Shown piece after piece: positions 40,672-49,414 of a stretch of 64,000 nucleotides of DNA; within the stretch, counting starts at the first letter, position 1; every line of letters begins with the position of its first letter. This DNA comes from [Empedobacter] haloabium (lineage in GTDB: Bacteria; Pseudomonadota; Gammaproteobacteria; Burkholderiales; Burkholderiaceae_D). A program made the translations under genes and the position numbers. The notes beneath the pieces were generated by a model. It worked only from the letters and a program-made list of their open reading frames with translations, was not told the DNA's origin and searched no databases. The stretch lies in contig CP136508.1 of NCBI GenBank assembly GCA_008011715.2, forward strand, positions 558,001 through 622,000. The letters are read 5' to 3'.

Positions 40672-42351
40672 GTGGCCGCCCAGTTGCCCGCCGCGCTGTC
40701 GTCCCTGTCGGCCCGCTCGCGCGAGACGTTCTGGCGCTCGCTGCAGACGCTCAACGCCACCCGTGTCGTCATCGCCCTGGTGCTGCTGGTCTACCTCAGC
40801 ATCGACAGCCAGGGCGCCTATGGCGGCGACGCCCTGTATGCCCGGGTGTGCGGCAGCTACCTGGTCCTGTCAGTCCTGTTCGCGCTGACGGCCGCGCGCT
40901 GGCGCCACCGCTTCCTGGTCCAGCTGCTGTCGCAGGTGGCCTGCGACCTGGCCGTGATCTCGCTGCTGTACGTCGCCGGCGGCGGCGTGCGCGGCGGCCT
41001 GGCCATCCTCTACCTGTTCCCGCTGGCCGGCTGCGCCATCCTGGCGCCGCTGCTGCTGGCGCTGTTCTGCGCCGCCCTGGTCACCCTGTTCCTGCTGGGC
41101 GACAGCGTCTGGCGCATCCTCAACCTGGCGGGCGATCCGGCGCTGCTGCAGGCGGGCCTGTTCGGCGCCGCCTTCTTTGCCGTCGTGCTGCTGGTGAACC
41201 GGATGGCGGCGCGCCTGATCGGCCAGGAGGAACTGGCCGCCCAGCGCGGCCTGGAGATCGGCGTGCAGCAGGCCGTCAACCGGCTGGTCATGTCGCACGC
41301 GGGCGACGGCATCGTCGTGGTGGGACCGGACGGGCAGATCCTGGCGGGCAACCCGGCCGCCCAGCAGATGCTGGGCGTCAGCGGCGCGCTGGGCCTCTCC
41401 CTGGCCGCGCTGCCGTCGCTGCACGCCATCGCCCAGGCCTATGACGGCTGGCGCGCCGACCCCGCGCAGGCGACAGCGTTCGTCACGATCAAGCCCTATA
41501 CCGACCCGGCCATGCAGGACCTGACGATGGCATGGCGCGGCCGGCCCGACCTGGCCGCGCACCTGAAGCTGCGCTTTGCCGCCGCCGAGACGGCGCAACT
41601 GGGCATGGAGCGCAACGTCATCTTCCTGGAAGACGTGACGGCGATCGAAAACCAGGCGCAGCAACTGAAACTGGCCTCGATGGGGCGCCTGACCGCCAGC
41701 ATTGCCCACGAGGTGAGGAATCCGCTGGCGGCGATCGATCACGCCACCTCCTTGCTGGCGGAAGACCTGCAGGCTCCCGTGCATGTGCGCCTGTTGAAAA
41801 TCGTGGCCGACAACGTGGCGCGGGTGAACCGGATGGTGGAAGACATCCTGCAACTGTCGCGCAAGGCGCACAGCCACGGCGAGCCGCTGGCGCTGGCCCA
41901 GCTGGTGGCCGACCTGAAGGCGGAGTTCGACGAGCTGCACGGGCTGGATGCGGCGGTGCTGGACATCGGCCGTGTCAGCGCCGTCACGGTGCGCTTCGAT
42001 CCGCTGCACCTGCGCGAGGTGCTGCTCAATTTGCTGGGCAATGCGGTCCGCTATGCCAGCCGCAAGCCGTCCAGCATCCGCCTGTTCGTCGTGGCGGCGC
42101 GCGGCCGGCCGCTGGAACTGCATGTGCAGGACGACGGCCCGGGCATCTCGCCCGAGGTGCGGGCCCACCTGTTCGAGCCGTTCTACACCACGTCCTCCAA
42201 GGGAACGGGGCTGGGCCTGTATCTGGCGCGTGAGTTATGCTTGAATAACGAGGCGATGCTGGATTACGAATACCGGTACGACGTGGCCGGCGGCGTCAGC
42301 CCGGCCGCCAGCGGCCGGTTCGTCATCACGTTCGCCCGCGCCGGCGCCTGA
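40672..42351 (+). CDS. pilS: PilS-like sensor histidine kinase
   Basis: 559 aa, GTG start. About six membrane helices in the first 200 residues (the PilS membrane sensor), a PAS-like region around 205-320, then the kinase core with His346 in ASIAHEVRNPLAAIDH and ATPase boxes DDGPGIS and GTGLGLYLA. In Pseudomonas PilS controls type IV pilin expression with PilR. 29 bp separate it from the response regulator. Confidence 0.87.
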   Translation: MAAQLPAALSSLSARSRETFWRSLQTLNATRVVIALVLLVYLSIDSQGAYGGDALYARVCGSYLVLSVLFALTAARWRHRFLVQLLSQVACDLAVISLLYVAGGGVRGGLAILYLFPLAGCAILAPLLLALFCAALVTLFLLGDSVWRILNLAGDPALLQAGLFGAAFFAVVLLVNRMAARLIGQEELAAQRGLEIGVQQAVNRLVMSHAGDGIVVVGPDGQILAGNPAAQQMLGVSGALGLSLAALPSLHAIAQAYDGWRADPAQATAFVTIKPYTDPAMQDLTMAWRGRPDLAAHLKLRFAAAETAQLGMERNVIFLEDVTAIENQAQQLKLASMGRLTASIAHEVRNPLAAIDHATSLLAEDLQAPVHVRLLKIVADNVARVNRMVEDILQLSRKAHSHGEPLALAQLVADLKAEFDELHGLDAAVLDIGRVSAVTVRFDPLHLREVLLNLLGNAVRYASRKPSSIRLFVVAARGRPLELHVQDDGPGISPEVRAHLFEPFYTTSSKGTGLGLYLARELCLNNEAMLDYEYRYDVAGGVSPAASGRFVITFARAGA

Positions 42352-42380
42352 CACACTATATATAAGAGCGAAGGGTTCCC

Positions 42381-43817
42381 ATGAGTTCACCCCGGGTATT
42401 GGTCGTCGACGACGAAGACGACCTGCGCGAGCTGCTGGAAATCACGCTGCTGAAGATGGGCCTGGACGTGGACAGTGCGCCCGACCTGCGCCAGGCGCGC
42501 GCCCACCTGGCGGCGGGGCACGAATACGGCCTGGTGCTGACCGACATGCGCCTGCCGGACGGCCTGGGGCTGGAACTGGTGCGCGAGGTGGCCGCCAGCG
42601 GGCGCAATACGCCGATCGCCGTCGTCACGGCCTTCGGCAGCACGGACAACGCCGTGGTCGCATTGAAGGCCGGCGCCTTCGACTACGTGACCAAGCCGGT
42701 GCAGCTGGACCAGCTGCGCCAGCTGGTCCAGTCGGCGCTCAAGCTGAACGGCCCGGCGCCGGCGGCGCCGGGGGAAGCGGTGGACAGCCGCCTGAAAGGG
42801 CAGTCGGCCGCCATGCAGGCGCTGCGCGCGCAAATCGCGCGGCTGGCGCGCTCGATGGCGCCGATCGCCATCACGGGCGAATCGGGCAGCGGCAAGGAAC
42901 TGGCGGCGCGCGAGATCCACGCCCAGAGCTCGCGCGCGGACAAGCCGTTCATCGCCGTCAACTGCGGCGCGATTCCCGAGGCGCTGATGGAGGCCGAGTT
43001 CTTCGGCTACCGCAAGGGCGCCTTCACGGGCGCGGCGGACGAGCGCGACGGCTTCTTCCAGGCCGCCCACGGCGGCACCTTGATGCTGGACGAGGTGGCG
43101 GACCTGCCGCTGGCCATGCAGGTCAAGCTGCTGCGCGCGATCCAGGAGCGGCGCGTGCGCAAGATCGGCGCCACCGCCGAGGAGCCGGTGGACGTGCGCA
43201 TCGTCAGCGCCACCCACCAGGACCTGGCGCGCTGCGTCGAGCAGGGCAAGTTCCGCCAGGACCTGTTTTATCGCCTGAACGTCATCGAGCTGGCGCTGCC
43301 GCCGCTGCGCGAGCGGCTGGACGATCTGCCGGTGCTGACGGAGGCGATCCTGGCGCGCCTGGCGGCGGGCGGGCCGCCGGCCGTGCTGGGGCCGGGCGTG
43401 CTGGAAGCGCTGCGCGGCTACAGCTTCCCAGGTAATGTGCGCGAGCTGGAAAACGTGCTGGAACGGGCGCTGGCGTTCGCCAACGACGGCGTGATCCACG
43501 TCGAGGACCTGGCGCTGAAGGGCGCGCGGCTGCTCGATGCGGGTCAGCCCGAACCGGTTTCCGTGCCGACGCCGGCCACGATCGCGCCGGCGGAGGCGCT
43601 GGCGCTGGTGGACGAGGCATCGGCCGGCATGCCGCCACTGCCGGACCTGACGGTGCTGCCGTCGAACCTGCCGGAATACCTGGAGCGGGTCGAACGCGAG
43701 ATCATCGTGCGCGCGCTGGCGCAGACGCAGTACAACCGCACCCAGGCGGCCCAGCTGCTGGGGATCAGTTTCCGGCAGCTGCGTTACCAGATGCAGAAGC
43801 TCAACATCAAGGAATAG
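42381..43817 (+). CDS. pilR: PilR-like sigma-54-dependent response regulator
   Basis: 478 aa. Receiver domain with Asp55 ([10 protein letters not shown]). AAA+ domain with [15 protein letters not shown] (sigma-54 contact), and [11 protein letters not shown]. The C-terminal Fis-type helix-turn-helix reads [20 protein letters not shown]. Activator of sigma-54 promoters, classically pilA. No ampD or pilA follows; a palindrome and nrdA do. Confidence 0.9.
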   Translation: MSSPRVLVVDDEDDLRELLEITLLKMGLDVDSAPDLRQARAHLAAGHEYGLVLTDMRLPDGLGLELVREVAASGRNTPIAVVTAFGSTDNAVVALKAGAFDYVTKPVQLDQLRQLVQSALKLNGPAPAAPGEAVDSRLKGQSAAMQALRAQIARLARSMAPIAITGESGSGKELAAREIHAQSSRADKPFIAVNCGAIPEALMEAEFFGYRKGAFTGAADERDGFFQAAHGGTLMLDEVADLPLAMQVKLLRAIQERRVRKIGATAEEPVDVRIVSATHQDLARCVEQGKFRQDLFYRLNVIELALPPLRERLDDLPVLTEAILARLAAGGPPAVLGPGVLEALRGYSFPGNVRELENVLERALAFANDGVIHVEDLALKGARLLDAGQPEPVSVPTPATIAPAEALALVDEASAGMPPLPDLTVLPSNLPEYLERVEREIIVRALAQTQYNRTQAAQLLGISFRQLRYQMQKLNIKE

Positions 43818-44231
43818 CGGCTGGGGTCTTGGTGCAAGCTCGTAGGCTTGCGCCGCTGCGCAGGCGCCGAGCCATGCTCGGCGAAACCCCTGCTACGCTC
43901 CCCTTGGGGACTGACCCCGAAGTTCGGCCGATACGTAATGCAGCCAAACTTCGGGGTCAGTCCCTTGCAGGGACAGACCCCACGCCATCGTCTATAATGC
44001 CGCTCCGCCACGAAAAGCCACGTGGCGCGACGATGTTTCGTCCATAAGATTGATAGTCCATCAACGCCGCTGCCTGTCCCTTAAGCAGCCGTCGCGGGCA
44101 CGAAAAATCAGTGTTAGCGCTTGCTCACCCGATAACGCCCGTCGCTTGAGGCACATCAAAAAGTCAATCGAAACTTGGACGTTCTGGCAAATTTTTTTCA
44201 GTCGGTAGCGCTTGTCGAAGACCAGTGCTCT
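43818..44231. other. pilR-nrdA intergenic region, upstream part
   Basis: No convincing gene. It contains the palindrome at 43907-43981, a TATAAT at 43993-43998 with no matching -35, and two small dyads: CGCCACG/CGTGGCG (44006-44027) and TTGAT/ATCAA (44050-44064). These could belong to a short structured RNA, which is not established. Confidence 0.4.
43907..43981. repeat. GGGACTGACCCC palindrome plus GGGACAGACCCC tail
   Basis: GGGACTGACCCCGAAGTT (43907-43924) pairs perfectly with AACTTCGGGGTCAGTCCC (43947-43964) across a 22-nt loop, and GGGACAGACCCC follows at 43970-43981. Family member located 89 bp after pilR. Confidence 0.85.
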
Positions 44232-44276
44232 CACTACAATTAGTGCAAGAAATTGCACTACTCACTAAATCTAGTA
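44212..44276 (+). promoter_or_regulatory. nrdA promoter with paired NrdR-box-like sites
   Basis: Sigma-70-like -35 TTGTCG (44212-44217) and -10 TACAAT (44235-44240) are exactly 17 bp apart. CACTACAATTAGTG (44232-44245) covers the -10; CACTAAATCTAGTA (44263-44276) is a second, weaker copy, 31 bp centre to centre, about three helical turns. Both follow the NrdR pattern CACwA-N4-TwGTG. A further perfect dyad TAGTGCAA/TTGCACTA (44241-44260) overlaps box 1. Known NrdR repressors bind such phased pairs near RNR promoters. Confidence 0.75.
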
Positions 44277-44362
44277 GTCAAACTTGCTACAAATCAATAG
44301 CTGCCGCGGGGGTGACTCGTGCGGCATGACCCTTTTTTGCACGTCGTTTTCGGGGAGCTTAA

Positions 44363-47308
44363 ATGCAATCTAACCAAGACATCACCACCCATCCGGCAGC
44401 ACAAGTGCCGGCGTCCGCTGCGACCGCCAACGGCGGCCTGGCAGTGTCGACCGGCACGCTGGGCGACTATCGCATCATCCGCCGCAACGGCGCCGTCGTC
44501 GCTTTCGAGCCGTCCAAGATCGCCGTCGCCATGACGAAGGCCTTCCTGGCCGTGCAGGGCGGCCAGGGCGCCGCGTCCGCGCGCATCCGCGACCTGGTCG
44601 AACAGCTGACGAACAGCGTGGTGACTGCCCTGGTGCGCCGCCAGCCGTCCGGCGGCACGTTCCACATCGAAGACGTACAGGACCAGGTGGAACTGGCGCT
44701 GATGCGCTCCGGCGAACACGACGTGGCCAAGGCCTACGTGCTGTACCGCGCCAAGCAGATGGAAGAGCGTCGCGCCAAGAAGGCCGCCGCCGGCACCCCT
44801 GAAGTGGCCGAGCCGGAACTGCACGTGACGGAAAACGGCGTGCGCCGTCCCCTGGTGATGCAGGAAGTGCGCGACCTGATCGGCGCCGCCTGCTCGGGCC
44901 TGGAAAAGCACGTCGATGCCGACGCCATCCTGGCCGAGACGGTCAAGAACCTGTACGACGGCGTGCCCGTCGAAGAGCTGCACAAGTCCGCCATCCTGGC
45001 CGCCCGCGCCCTGATGGAAAAAGACCCGGCCTACTCGCAAGTGACCGCCCGCATCCTGCTGCACACGATCCGCAAGGAAGTGTTCGGCAAGGAAGTGCCG
45101 CAGGCGCAGGCCGCCGCCGAGTACGTCGAGTACTTCCCGAAATACATCGCCCGCGGCATCGAAGCGGAACTGCTGGACACCAAGCTGGCCGAGTTCGACC
45201 TGGAGAAGCTGGCCCGCGCGCTGGTCGCCGACCGCGACCTGCAGTTCGGCTACATCGGCCTGCAGACCCTGTACGACCGCTACTTCCTGCACGTGCGCGA
45301 CATCCGCATCGAGATGCCGCAGGCGTTCTACATGCGCGTCGCCATGGGCCTGGCGCTGAACGAGACGGACCGCGAAGCGCGCGCCATCGAGTTCTACCAC
45401 CTGCTGTCGAGCTTTGACTTCATGTCCTCGACGCCGACCCTGTTCAACTCGGGCACGCAGCGCTCGCAGCTGTCGTCGTGCTACCTGACCACCGTGTCGG
45501 ACGACCTGGAAGGCATCTACGACGCCATCAAGGAAAACGCGCTGCTGGCCAAGTTCGCCGGCGGCCTGGGCAACGACTGGACCCCGGTGCGCGCGCTGGG
45601 CGCCCACATCAAGGGCACCAACGGCAAGTCGCAGGGCGTGGTGCCGTTCCTGAAAGTGGTCAACGACACGGCCGTCGCCGTGAACCAGGGCGGCAAGCGC
45701 AAGGGCGCCGTCTGCGCCTACCTGGAAACCTGGCACATGGACATCGAGGAATTCCTCGACCTGCGCAAGAACACGGGCGACGACCGCCGCCGCACCCACG
45801 ACATGAACACGGCCAACTGGATTCCCGACCTGTTCATGAAGCGCGTGATGGAAAAGGGCACCTGGACGCTGTTCTCGCCGTCCGAAACGCCGGACCTGCA
45901 CGATAAAGTGGGCAAGGCCTTCGAGGAAGCCTACACGGGCTACGAAGCCAAGGCCGCACGTGGCGAAATCCGCGTGTTCAAGAAGATCGAGGCGCTGGAC
46001 CTGTGGCGCAAGATGCTGTCGATGCTGTTCGAGACGGGCCACCCATGGATCACGTTCAAGGACCCATGCAACATCCGCTCGCCGCAGCAGCACGTGGGCG
46101 TCGTGCACAGCTCGAACCTGTGCACCGAGATCACGCTGAACACCGGTCCGGACGAAATCGCCGTCTGCAACCTGGGTTCGGTCAACCTGCCGGCCCACAT
46201 GAAAGAAGGCAAGCTGGACCACGTCAAGCTGCAAAAGACGATCCGCACGGCAATGCGCATGCTGGACAACGTCATCGACATCAACTACTACGCCGTCGAC
46301 AAGGCCCGTAATGCGAACATGCGCCACCGTCCGGTCGGCCTGGGGGTGATGGGCTTCCAGGACTGCCTGCACATGATGCGCGTGCCGTACCAGTCGCAAG
46401 CGGCGGTGGAGTTTGCCGACACGTCGATGGAAGCGGTGTGCTACTACGCCTACTACGCGTCGACGGAGCTGGCGGAAGAGCGCGGCCACTATGCATCGTA
46501 CAAGGGCTCCCTGTGGGACCGCGGCATCCTGCCGCAGGATTCGATCAAGCTGCTGGCGGAAGAGCGCGGCGGCTACCTGGAGCAGGACCTGTCGGCGTCG
46601 ATGGACTGGACCCCGCTGCGCGAGCGCATCAAGCAGTTCGGCATGCGCAACTCGAACTGCGTGGCCATCGCCCCGACCGCGACGATCTCGAACATCATCG
46701 GCGTCTCGGCCTGCATCGAGCCGACGTTCCAGAACCTGTACGTGAAGTCGAACCTGTCCGGTGAATTCACCGAGATCAACTCCTACTTGGTGCGCGACCT
46801 GAAGGCGCGCGACCTGTGGGACGAAGTGATGATCGCCGACCTGAAATACTTCGACGGCTCGCTGACCAAGATCGACCGCGTGCCGCAGGACCTGCGCGAC
46901 ATCTACGCCACGGCGTTCGAAGTCTCGCCGACCTGGCTGGTGGAAGCCGCATCGCGCCGCCAGAAATGGATCGACCAGGCCCAGTCGCTGAACATCTACA
47001 TGGCCGGCGCCTCGGGCAAGAAGCTGGACGAGACCTATAAACTGGCCTGGCTGCGCGGCCTGAAGACGACCTACTACCTGCGCACGATCGCCGCGTCGCA
47101 CATGGAGAAGTCGACGACCAAGACGGGCGCCCTGAACGCCGTCTCGGCCCACGGCCCGGCCGTTGGCGCCGCGGCGGCCGACAGCGCGGCAGCACCGGCC
47201 GTGCCGACGCACTCTGCGCCGACCACGGTGCAGGAAGTGCAGGAAGGCGCTGCGTGCTACCTGCGTCCGGGCGACGCCGGCTTCGAGGAATGCGAAGCCT
47301 GCCAGTAA
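44363..47308 (+). CDS. nrdA: Class Ia ribonucleoside-diphosphate reductase, large subunit
   Basis: 981 aa; reduces ribonucleotides to deoxyribonucleotides with NrdB. It is longer than E. coli NrdA (761 aa) because of an extended N-terminus with an ATP-cone (RRNGAVVAFEPSKIAVAMTK, about 38-130) and a probable second degenerate cone (about 150-240). Active-site cysteines: Cys373 (LSSCYLT), Cys587 with Asn585/Glu589 (NLCTE), Cys602 (AVCNLG). The C-terminal swing-arm pair is CEACQ. All catalytic residues are present. nrdB does not follow directly; ~0.9 kb intervenes. Confidence 0.96.
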   Translation: MQSNQDITTHPAAQVPASAATANGGLAVSTGTLGDYRIIRRNGAVVAFEPSKIAVAMTKAFLAVQGGQGAASARIRDLVEQLTNSVVTALVRRQPSGGTFHIEDVQDQVELALMRSGEHDVAKAYVLYRAKQMEERRAKKAAAGTPEVAEPELHVTENGVRRPLVMQEVRDLIGAACSGLEKHVDADAILAETVKNLYDGVPVEELHKSAILAARALMEKDPAYSQVTARILLHTIRKEVFGKEVPQAQAAAEYVEYFPKYIARGIEAELLDTKLAEFDLEKLARALVADRDLQFGYIGLQTLYDRYFLHVRDIRIEMPQAFYMRVAMGLALNETDREARAIEFYHLLSSFDFMSSTPTLFNSGTQRSQLSSCYLTTVSDDLEGIYDAIKENALLAKFAGGLGNDWTPVRALGAHIKGTNGKSQGVVPFLKVVNDTAVAVNQGGKRKGAVCAYLETWHMDIEEFLDLRKNTGDDRRRTHDMNTANWIPDLFMKRVMEKGTWTLFSPSETPDLHDKVGKAFEEAYTGYEAKAARGEIRVFKKIEALDLWRKMLSMLFETGHPWITFKDPCNIRSPQQHVGVVHSSNLCTEITLNTGPDEIAVCNLGSVNLPAHMKEGKLDHVKLQKTIRTAMRMLDNVIDINYYAVDKARNANMRHRPVGLGVMGFQDCLHMMRVPYQSQAAVEFADTSMEAVCYYAYYASTELAEERGHYASYKGSLWDRGILPQDSIKLLAEERGGYLEQDLSASMDWTPLRERIKQFGMRNSNCVAIAPTATISNIIGVSACIEPTFQNLYVKSNLSGEFTEINSYLVRDLKARDLWDEVMIADLKYFDGSLTKIDRVPQDLRDIYATAFEVSPTWLVEAASRRQKWIDQAQSLNIYMAGASGKKLDETYKLAWLRGLKTTYYLRTIAASHMEKSTTKTGALNAVSAHGPAVGAAAADSAAAPAVPTHSAPTTVQEVQEGAACYLRPGDAGFEECEACQ

Positions 47309-47326
47309 GAGGCTAGTCGCCCATGA

Positions 47327-47360
47327 CATGTGCTGTTTGGTTGGAGCCGAACAGCACATG
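47327..47360. repeat. 11-bp perfect hairpin just after nrdA
   Basis: CATGTGCTGTT (47327-47337) pairs with AACAGCACATG (47350-47360) around a 12-nt loop containing TTGGAG. It lies 19 bp past the nrdA stop but lacks a T tract, so it may be an mRNA 3' stabiliser or part of a structured RNA. Confidence 0.6.
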
Positions 47361-47453
47361 GCCTTGAAGATGGGATGACGCGATTGTGCAAGCTTGCGAA
47401 GCAATGGTCGTGGTGCTTCACTGAAGTTGTCGCAACCGAAGCCACAAAGAAGA

Positions 47454-47483
47454 AACGCCCATGAGTTGGAGCTCATGAGCGTT
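47454..47483. repeat. 12-bp hairpin with TTGGAG loop
   Basis: AACGCCCATGAG and CTCATGAGCGTT pair with one mismatch around TTGGAG, the same six bases found in the loop of the hairpin at 47327. Read on the minus strand it is followed by a T-rich tail (GTTTCTTCTTT), resembling a minus-strand terminator. Confidence 0.5.
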
Positions 47484-47636
47484 CTAGGGAAAAGAAGCCA
47501 AAACGCTGCTCTTGGTCTTCTCTTGATGTACTTGCACTTGTGGGAACGAGTGCCAGGAGGACGAGTTTAAACTCAGATGCCTGGCATTGCAAGGATCAAG
47601 TTCGTTATCGAGCGGCACACGTGAAAGGAGTGACAG

Positions 47637-47747
47637 ATGAAGATCTGCCCACATCCCAAGCCTGTGCATGTGACCTCATACACGCGTTTCCGCCTTGGCA
47701 GAACAGAAGCGGTATGTGAACACTGCCGGTCGACGCCTAACCGCTAA
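47637..47747 (+). CDS. 36-aa Cys/His micropeptide, unknown
   Basis: Starts MKICPHPKPVHVTSY and ends EHCRSTPNR. It carries CPHP at residues 4-7 and CEHC at 27-30, a possible zinc knuckle. An excellent ribosome site (AAAGGAG) stands 6 bases before the ATG, and a perfect terminator begins 7 bp after the stop. Codon use and A/T content differ from the flanking nrd genes. Not recognised from any family. Confidence 0.55.
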   Translation: MKICPHPKPVHVTSYTRFRLGRTEAVCEHCRSTPNR

Positions 47748-47754
47748 GACCGAC

Positions 47755-47783
47755 GAGAAGGGCGGTTTCGCCCTTCTCTTTTT
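47755..47783 (+). terminator. Strong intrinsic terminator between nrdA and nrdB
   Basis: GAGAAGGGCG (47755-47764), loop GTTT, CGCCCTTCTC (47769-47778), then TTTTT: a perfect 10-bp stem with T tract. Confidence 0.9.
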
Positions 47784-47817
47784 ATCGATAACAAACCTAA
47801 CTACTAGCTAGGCAACT

Positions 47818-48066
47818 ATGACTTTTAACTCAAAAAAATCTTCTCCTGCATTGGTTTCCAAAGCCGCTGCAACGCTGCGAAGCCCCAGCGCTTCTGGCGT
47901 TAAAAAGAGTCTTGCGGCGTCAGTAATGTCGCAAGCGCAGAGTGCAAATCAGACTGGCAAAGCCATGGAGACTGCGGCATCCCGTGTGCTCGGAAGCCAG
48001 AAGTACAGCGCAGAGACGAAGGCCTTTGCGGCTTCGCTTGTCGGTCAGTCGAACAAGGAACGCTAG
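47818..48066 (+). CDS. 82-aa Ser/Ala/Lys-rich tandem-motif protein, unknown
   Basis: Two copies of a ~25-residue motif are visible: AAATLRSPSASGVKKSLAAS and ASRVLGSQKYSAETKAFAAS, each ending near a Gln-Ser. It is small, basic and helical, with no signal peptide. A long hairpin follows directly. The style recalls short uncharacterised proteins of phage or accessory loci; that is inference. Located in the A/T-richer DNA between nrdA and nrdB. Confidence 0.65.
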   Translation: MTFNSKKSSPALVSKAAATLRSPSASGVKKSLAASVMSQAQSANQTGKAMETAASRVLGSQKYSAETKAFAASLVGQSNKER

Positions 48067-48070
48067 ACTA

Positions 48071-48103
48071 AACAGACGGCAGGGCAAACCCCTGCCGTCT
48101 GTT
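48071..48103 (+). terminator. Hairpin terminator after the 82-aa gene
   Basis: AACAGACGGCAGGG (48071-48084) pairs perfectly over 14 bp with CCCTGCCGTCTGTT (48090-48103), loop CAAAC. The T tract is weak (TTCGATAT), so termination efficiency is uncertain. Confidence 0.7.
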
Positions 48104-48125
48104 CGATATACATATGAATGCCTAC

Positions 48126-48154
48126 TAGAGTCACAAGTGCCCGGTAGGTAGAAT
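48126..48154 (+). promoter_or_regulatory. Candidate nrdB promoter
   Basis: TAGAGT (48126-48131) and TAGAAT (48149-48154) are 17 bp apart. The -10 is good, the -35 poor. No NrdR-like pair was found here, unlike at nrdA. Confidence 0.35.
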
Positions 48155-48217
48155 AGATAACTTCAGTTGCATCACTCGAGTAGGGGGTGCGGTTTATACA
48201 CTTTGAGGAATAAGAAG

Positions 48218-49318
48218 ATGCTAAATTGGGAAGATGACGTGACCAAGCCTACTGCGGCGCCAATCGCCGCCAGCGACGAATCCACCGCCGAGCAGGTCGC
48301 GCTGCGCGTGAACGCGGACGACAAGCGCATCATCAACGGCAAGACCGACGTCAACCAGCTGGTACCGTTCAAGTACAAGTGGGCATGGGACAAATACCTG
48401 GCCGGCTGCGCCAACCACTGGATGCCGCAGGAAGTGAACATGCAGCGCGACATCGAGCTGTGGAAGAACCCGAACGGCCTGTCCGAGGACGAGCGCCGCC
48501 TGGTCAAGCGCAACCTGGGCTTCTTCGTGACGGCCGACTCGCTGGCCGCCAACAACATCGTGCTGGGTACCTACCGCCACATCACGGCGCCGGAATGCCG
48601 CCAGTACCTGCTGCGCCAGGCGTTCGAGGAAGCGATCCACACGCACGCCTACCAGTACATCGTCGAGTCGCTGGGCCTGGACGAGCAGGAGATCTTCAAC
48701 GCCTACAACGAGATCAAGTCGATCCGCGACAAGGACCAGTTCCTGATCCCGTTCATCGACACGTTGACCGACCCGGCCTTCACCACGGGCACGATCGAAA
48801 ACGACCAGAAGCTCTTGAAATCGCTGATCGTGTTTGCCTGCCTGATGGAAGGCCTGTTCTTCTACGTGGGCTTCACGCAGATCCTGGCGCTGGGCCGCCA
48901 GAACAAGATGATGGGCGCGGCCGAGCAGTACCAGTACATCCTGCGCGACGAATCGATGCACTGCAACTTCGGCATCGACCTGATCAACACGATCAAGCTG
49001 GAAAACCCGCAGCTGTGGACGCCGGCCTTCCGCGAGGAGATCAAGGCGCTGTTCCTGAAAGCCGTCGAGCTGGAATACGCCTACGCCGAGGACACGATGC
49101 CGCGCGGCGTGCTGGGCCTGAACGCGACGATGTTCAAGGGCTACCTGCGCTTCATCGCCAACCGCCGCGCCGTGCAGATCGGTCTGGAGCCGCTGTTCGA
49201 CCAGGACGAGAACCCGTTCCCATGGATGAGCGAGATGATCGACCTGAAGAAGGAACGCAACTTCTTCGAGACGCGCGTGACCGAGTACCAGACTGGTGGA
49301 GCGTTGAACTGGGATTGA
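48218..49318 (+). CDS. nrdB: Class Ia ribonucleoside-diphosphate reductase, small subunit
   Basis: 366 aa from ATG 48218 ([18 protein letters not shown]), with GAGG upstream. Supplies the diiron-tyrosyl radical. Ferritin-like ligand segments: [12 protein letters not shown] (Asp), [13 protein letters not shown] (Glu, His and radical Tyr), [10 protein letters not shown] (Glu), [12 protein letters not shown] (Glu, His). The C-terminal tail that docks on NrdA is present ([12 protein letters not shown]). A strong terminator follows. Confidence 0.96.
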   Translation: MLNWEDDVTKPTAAPIAASDESTAEQVALRVNADDKRIINGKTDVNQLVPFKYKWAWDKYLAGCANHWMPQEVNMQRDIELWKNPNGLSEDERRLVKRNLGFFVTADSLAANNIVLGTYRHITAPECRQYLLRQAFEEAIHTHAYQYIVESLGLDEQEIFNAYNEIKSIRDKDQFLIPFIDTLTDPAFTTGTIENDQKLLKSLIVFACLMEGLFFYVGFTQILALGRQNKMMGAAEQYQYILRDESMHCNFGIDLINTIKLENPQLWTPAFREEIKALFLKAVELEYAYAEDTMPRGVLGLNATMFKGYLRFIANRRAVQIGLEPLFDQDENPFPWMSEMIDLKKERNFFETRVTEYQTGGALNWD

Positions 49319-49339
49319 CCCCGCCCGCTGCAATACCAG

Positions 49340-49365
49340 GCCCGTCCACCGGACGGGCTTTTTTT
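49340..49365 (+). terminator. Intrinsic terminator after nrdB
   Basis: GCCCGTCC (49340-49347), loop ACC, GGACGGGC (49351-49358), then seven T residues. Confidence 0.92.
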
Positions 49366-49414
49366 ATGGGCTGCGCGCGCCGCTATAATGCCCGCTTTTG
49401 CCAAAAAGACATCC

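Noticed and set aside
42354..42368. CACTATATATAAGAG before pilR resembling an NrdR box
   Set aside because: Only the left half matches, there is no second phased box and pilR is not an RNR gene.
44294..47476. Very long minus-strand open frame (over 1000 codons) opposite nrdA
   Set aside because: It mirrors nrdA codon structure, is rich in Arg/His/Val/Gln, has no ribosome site and no family motif. It is a GC-driven shadow.
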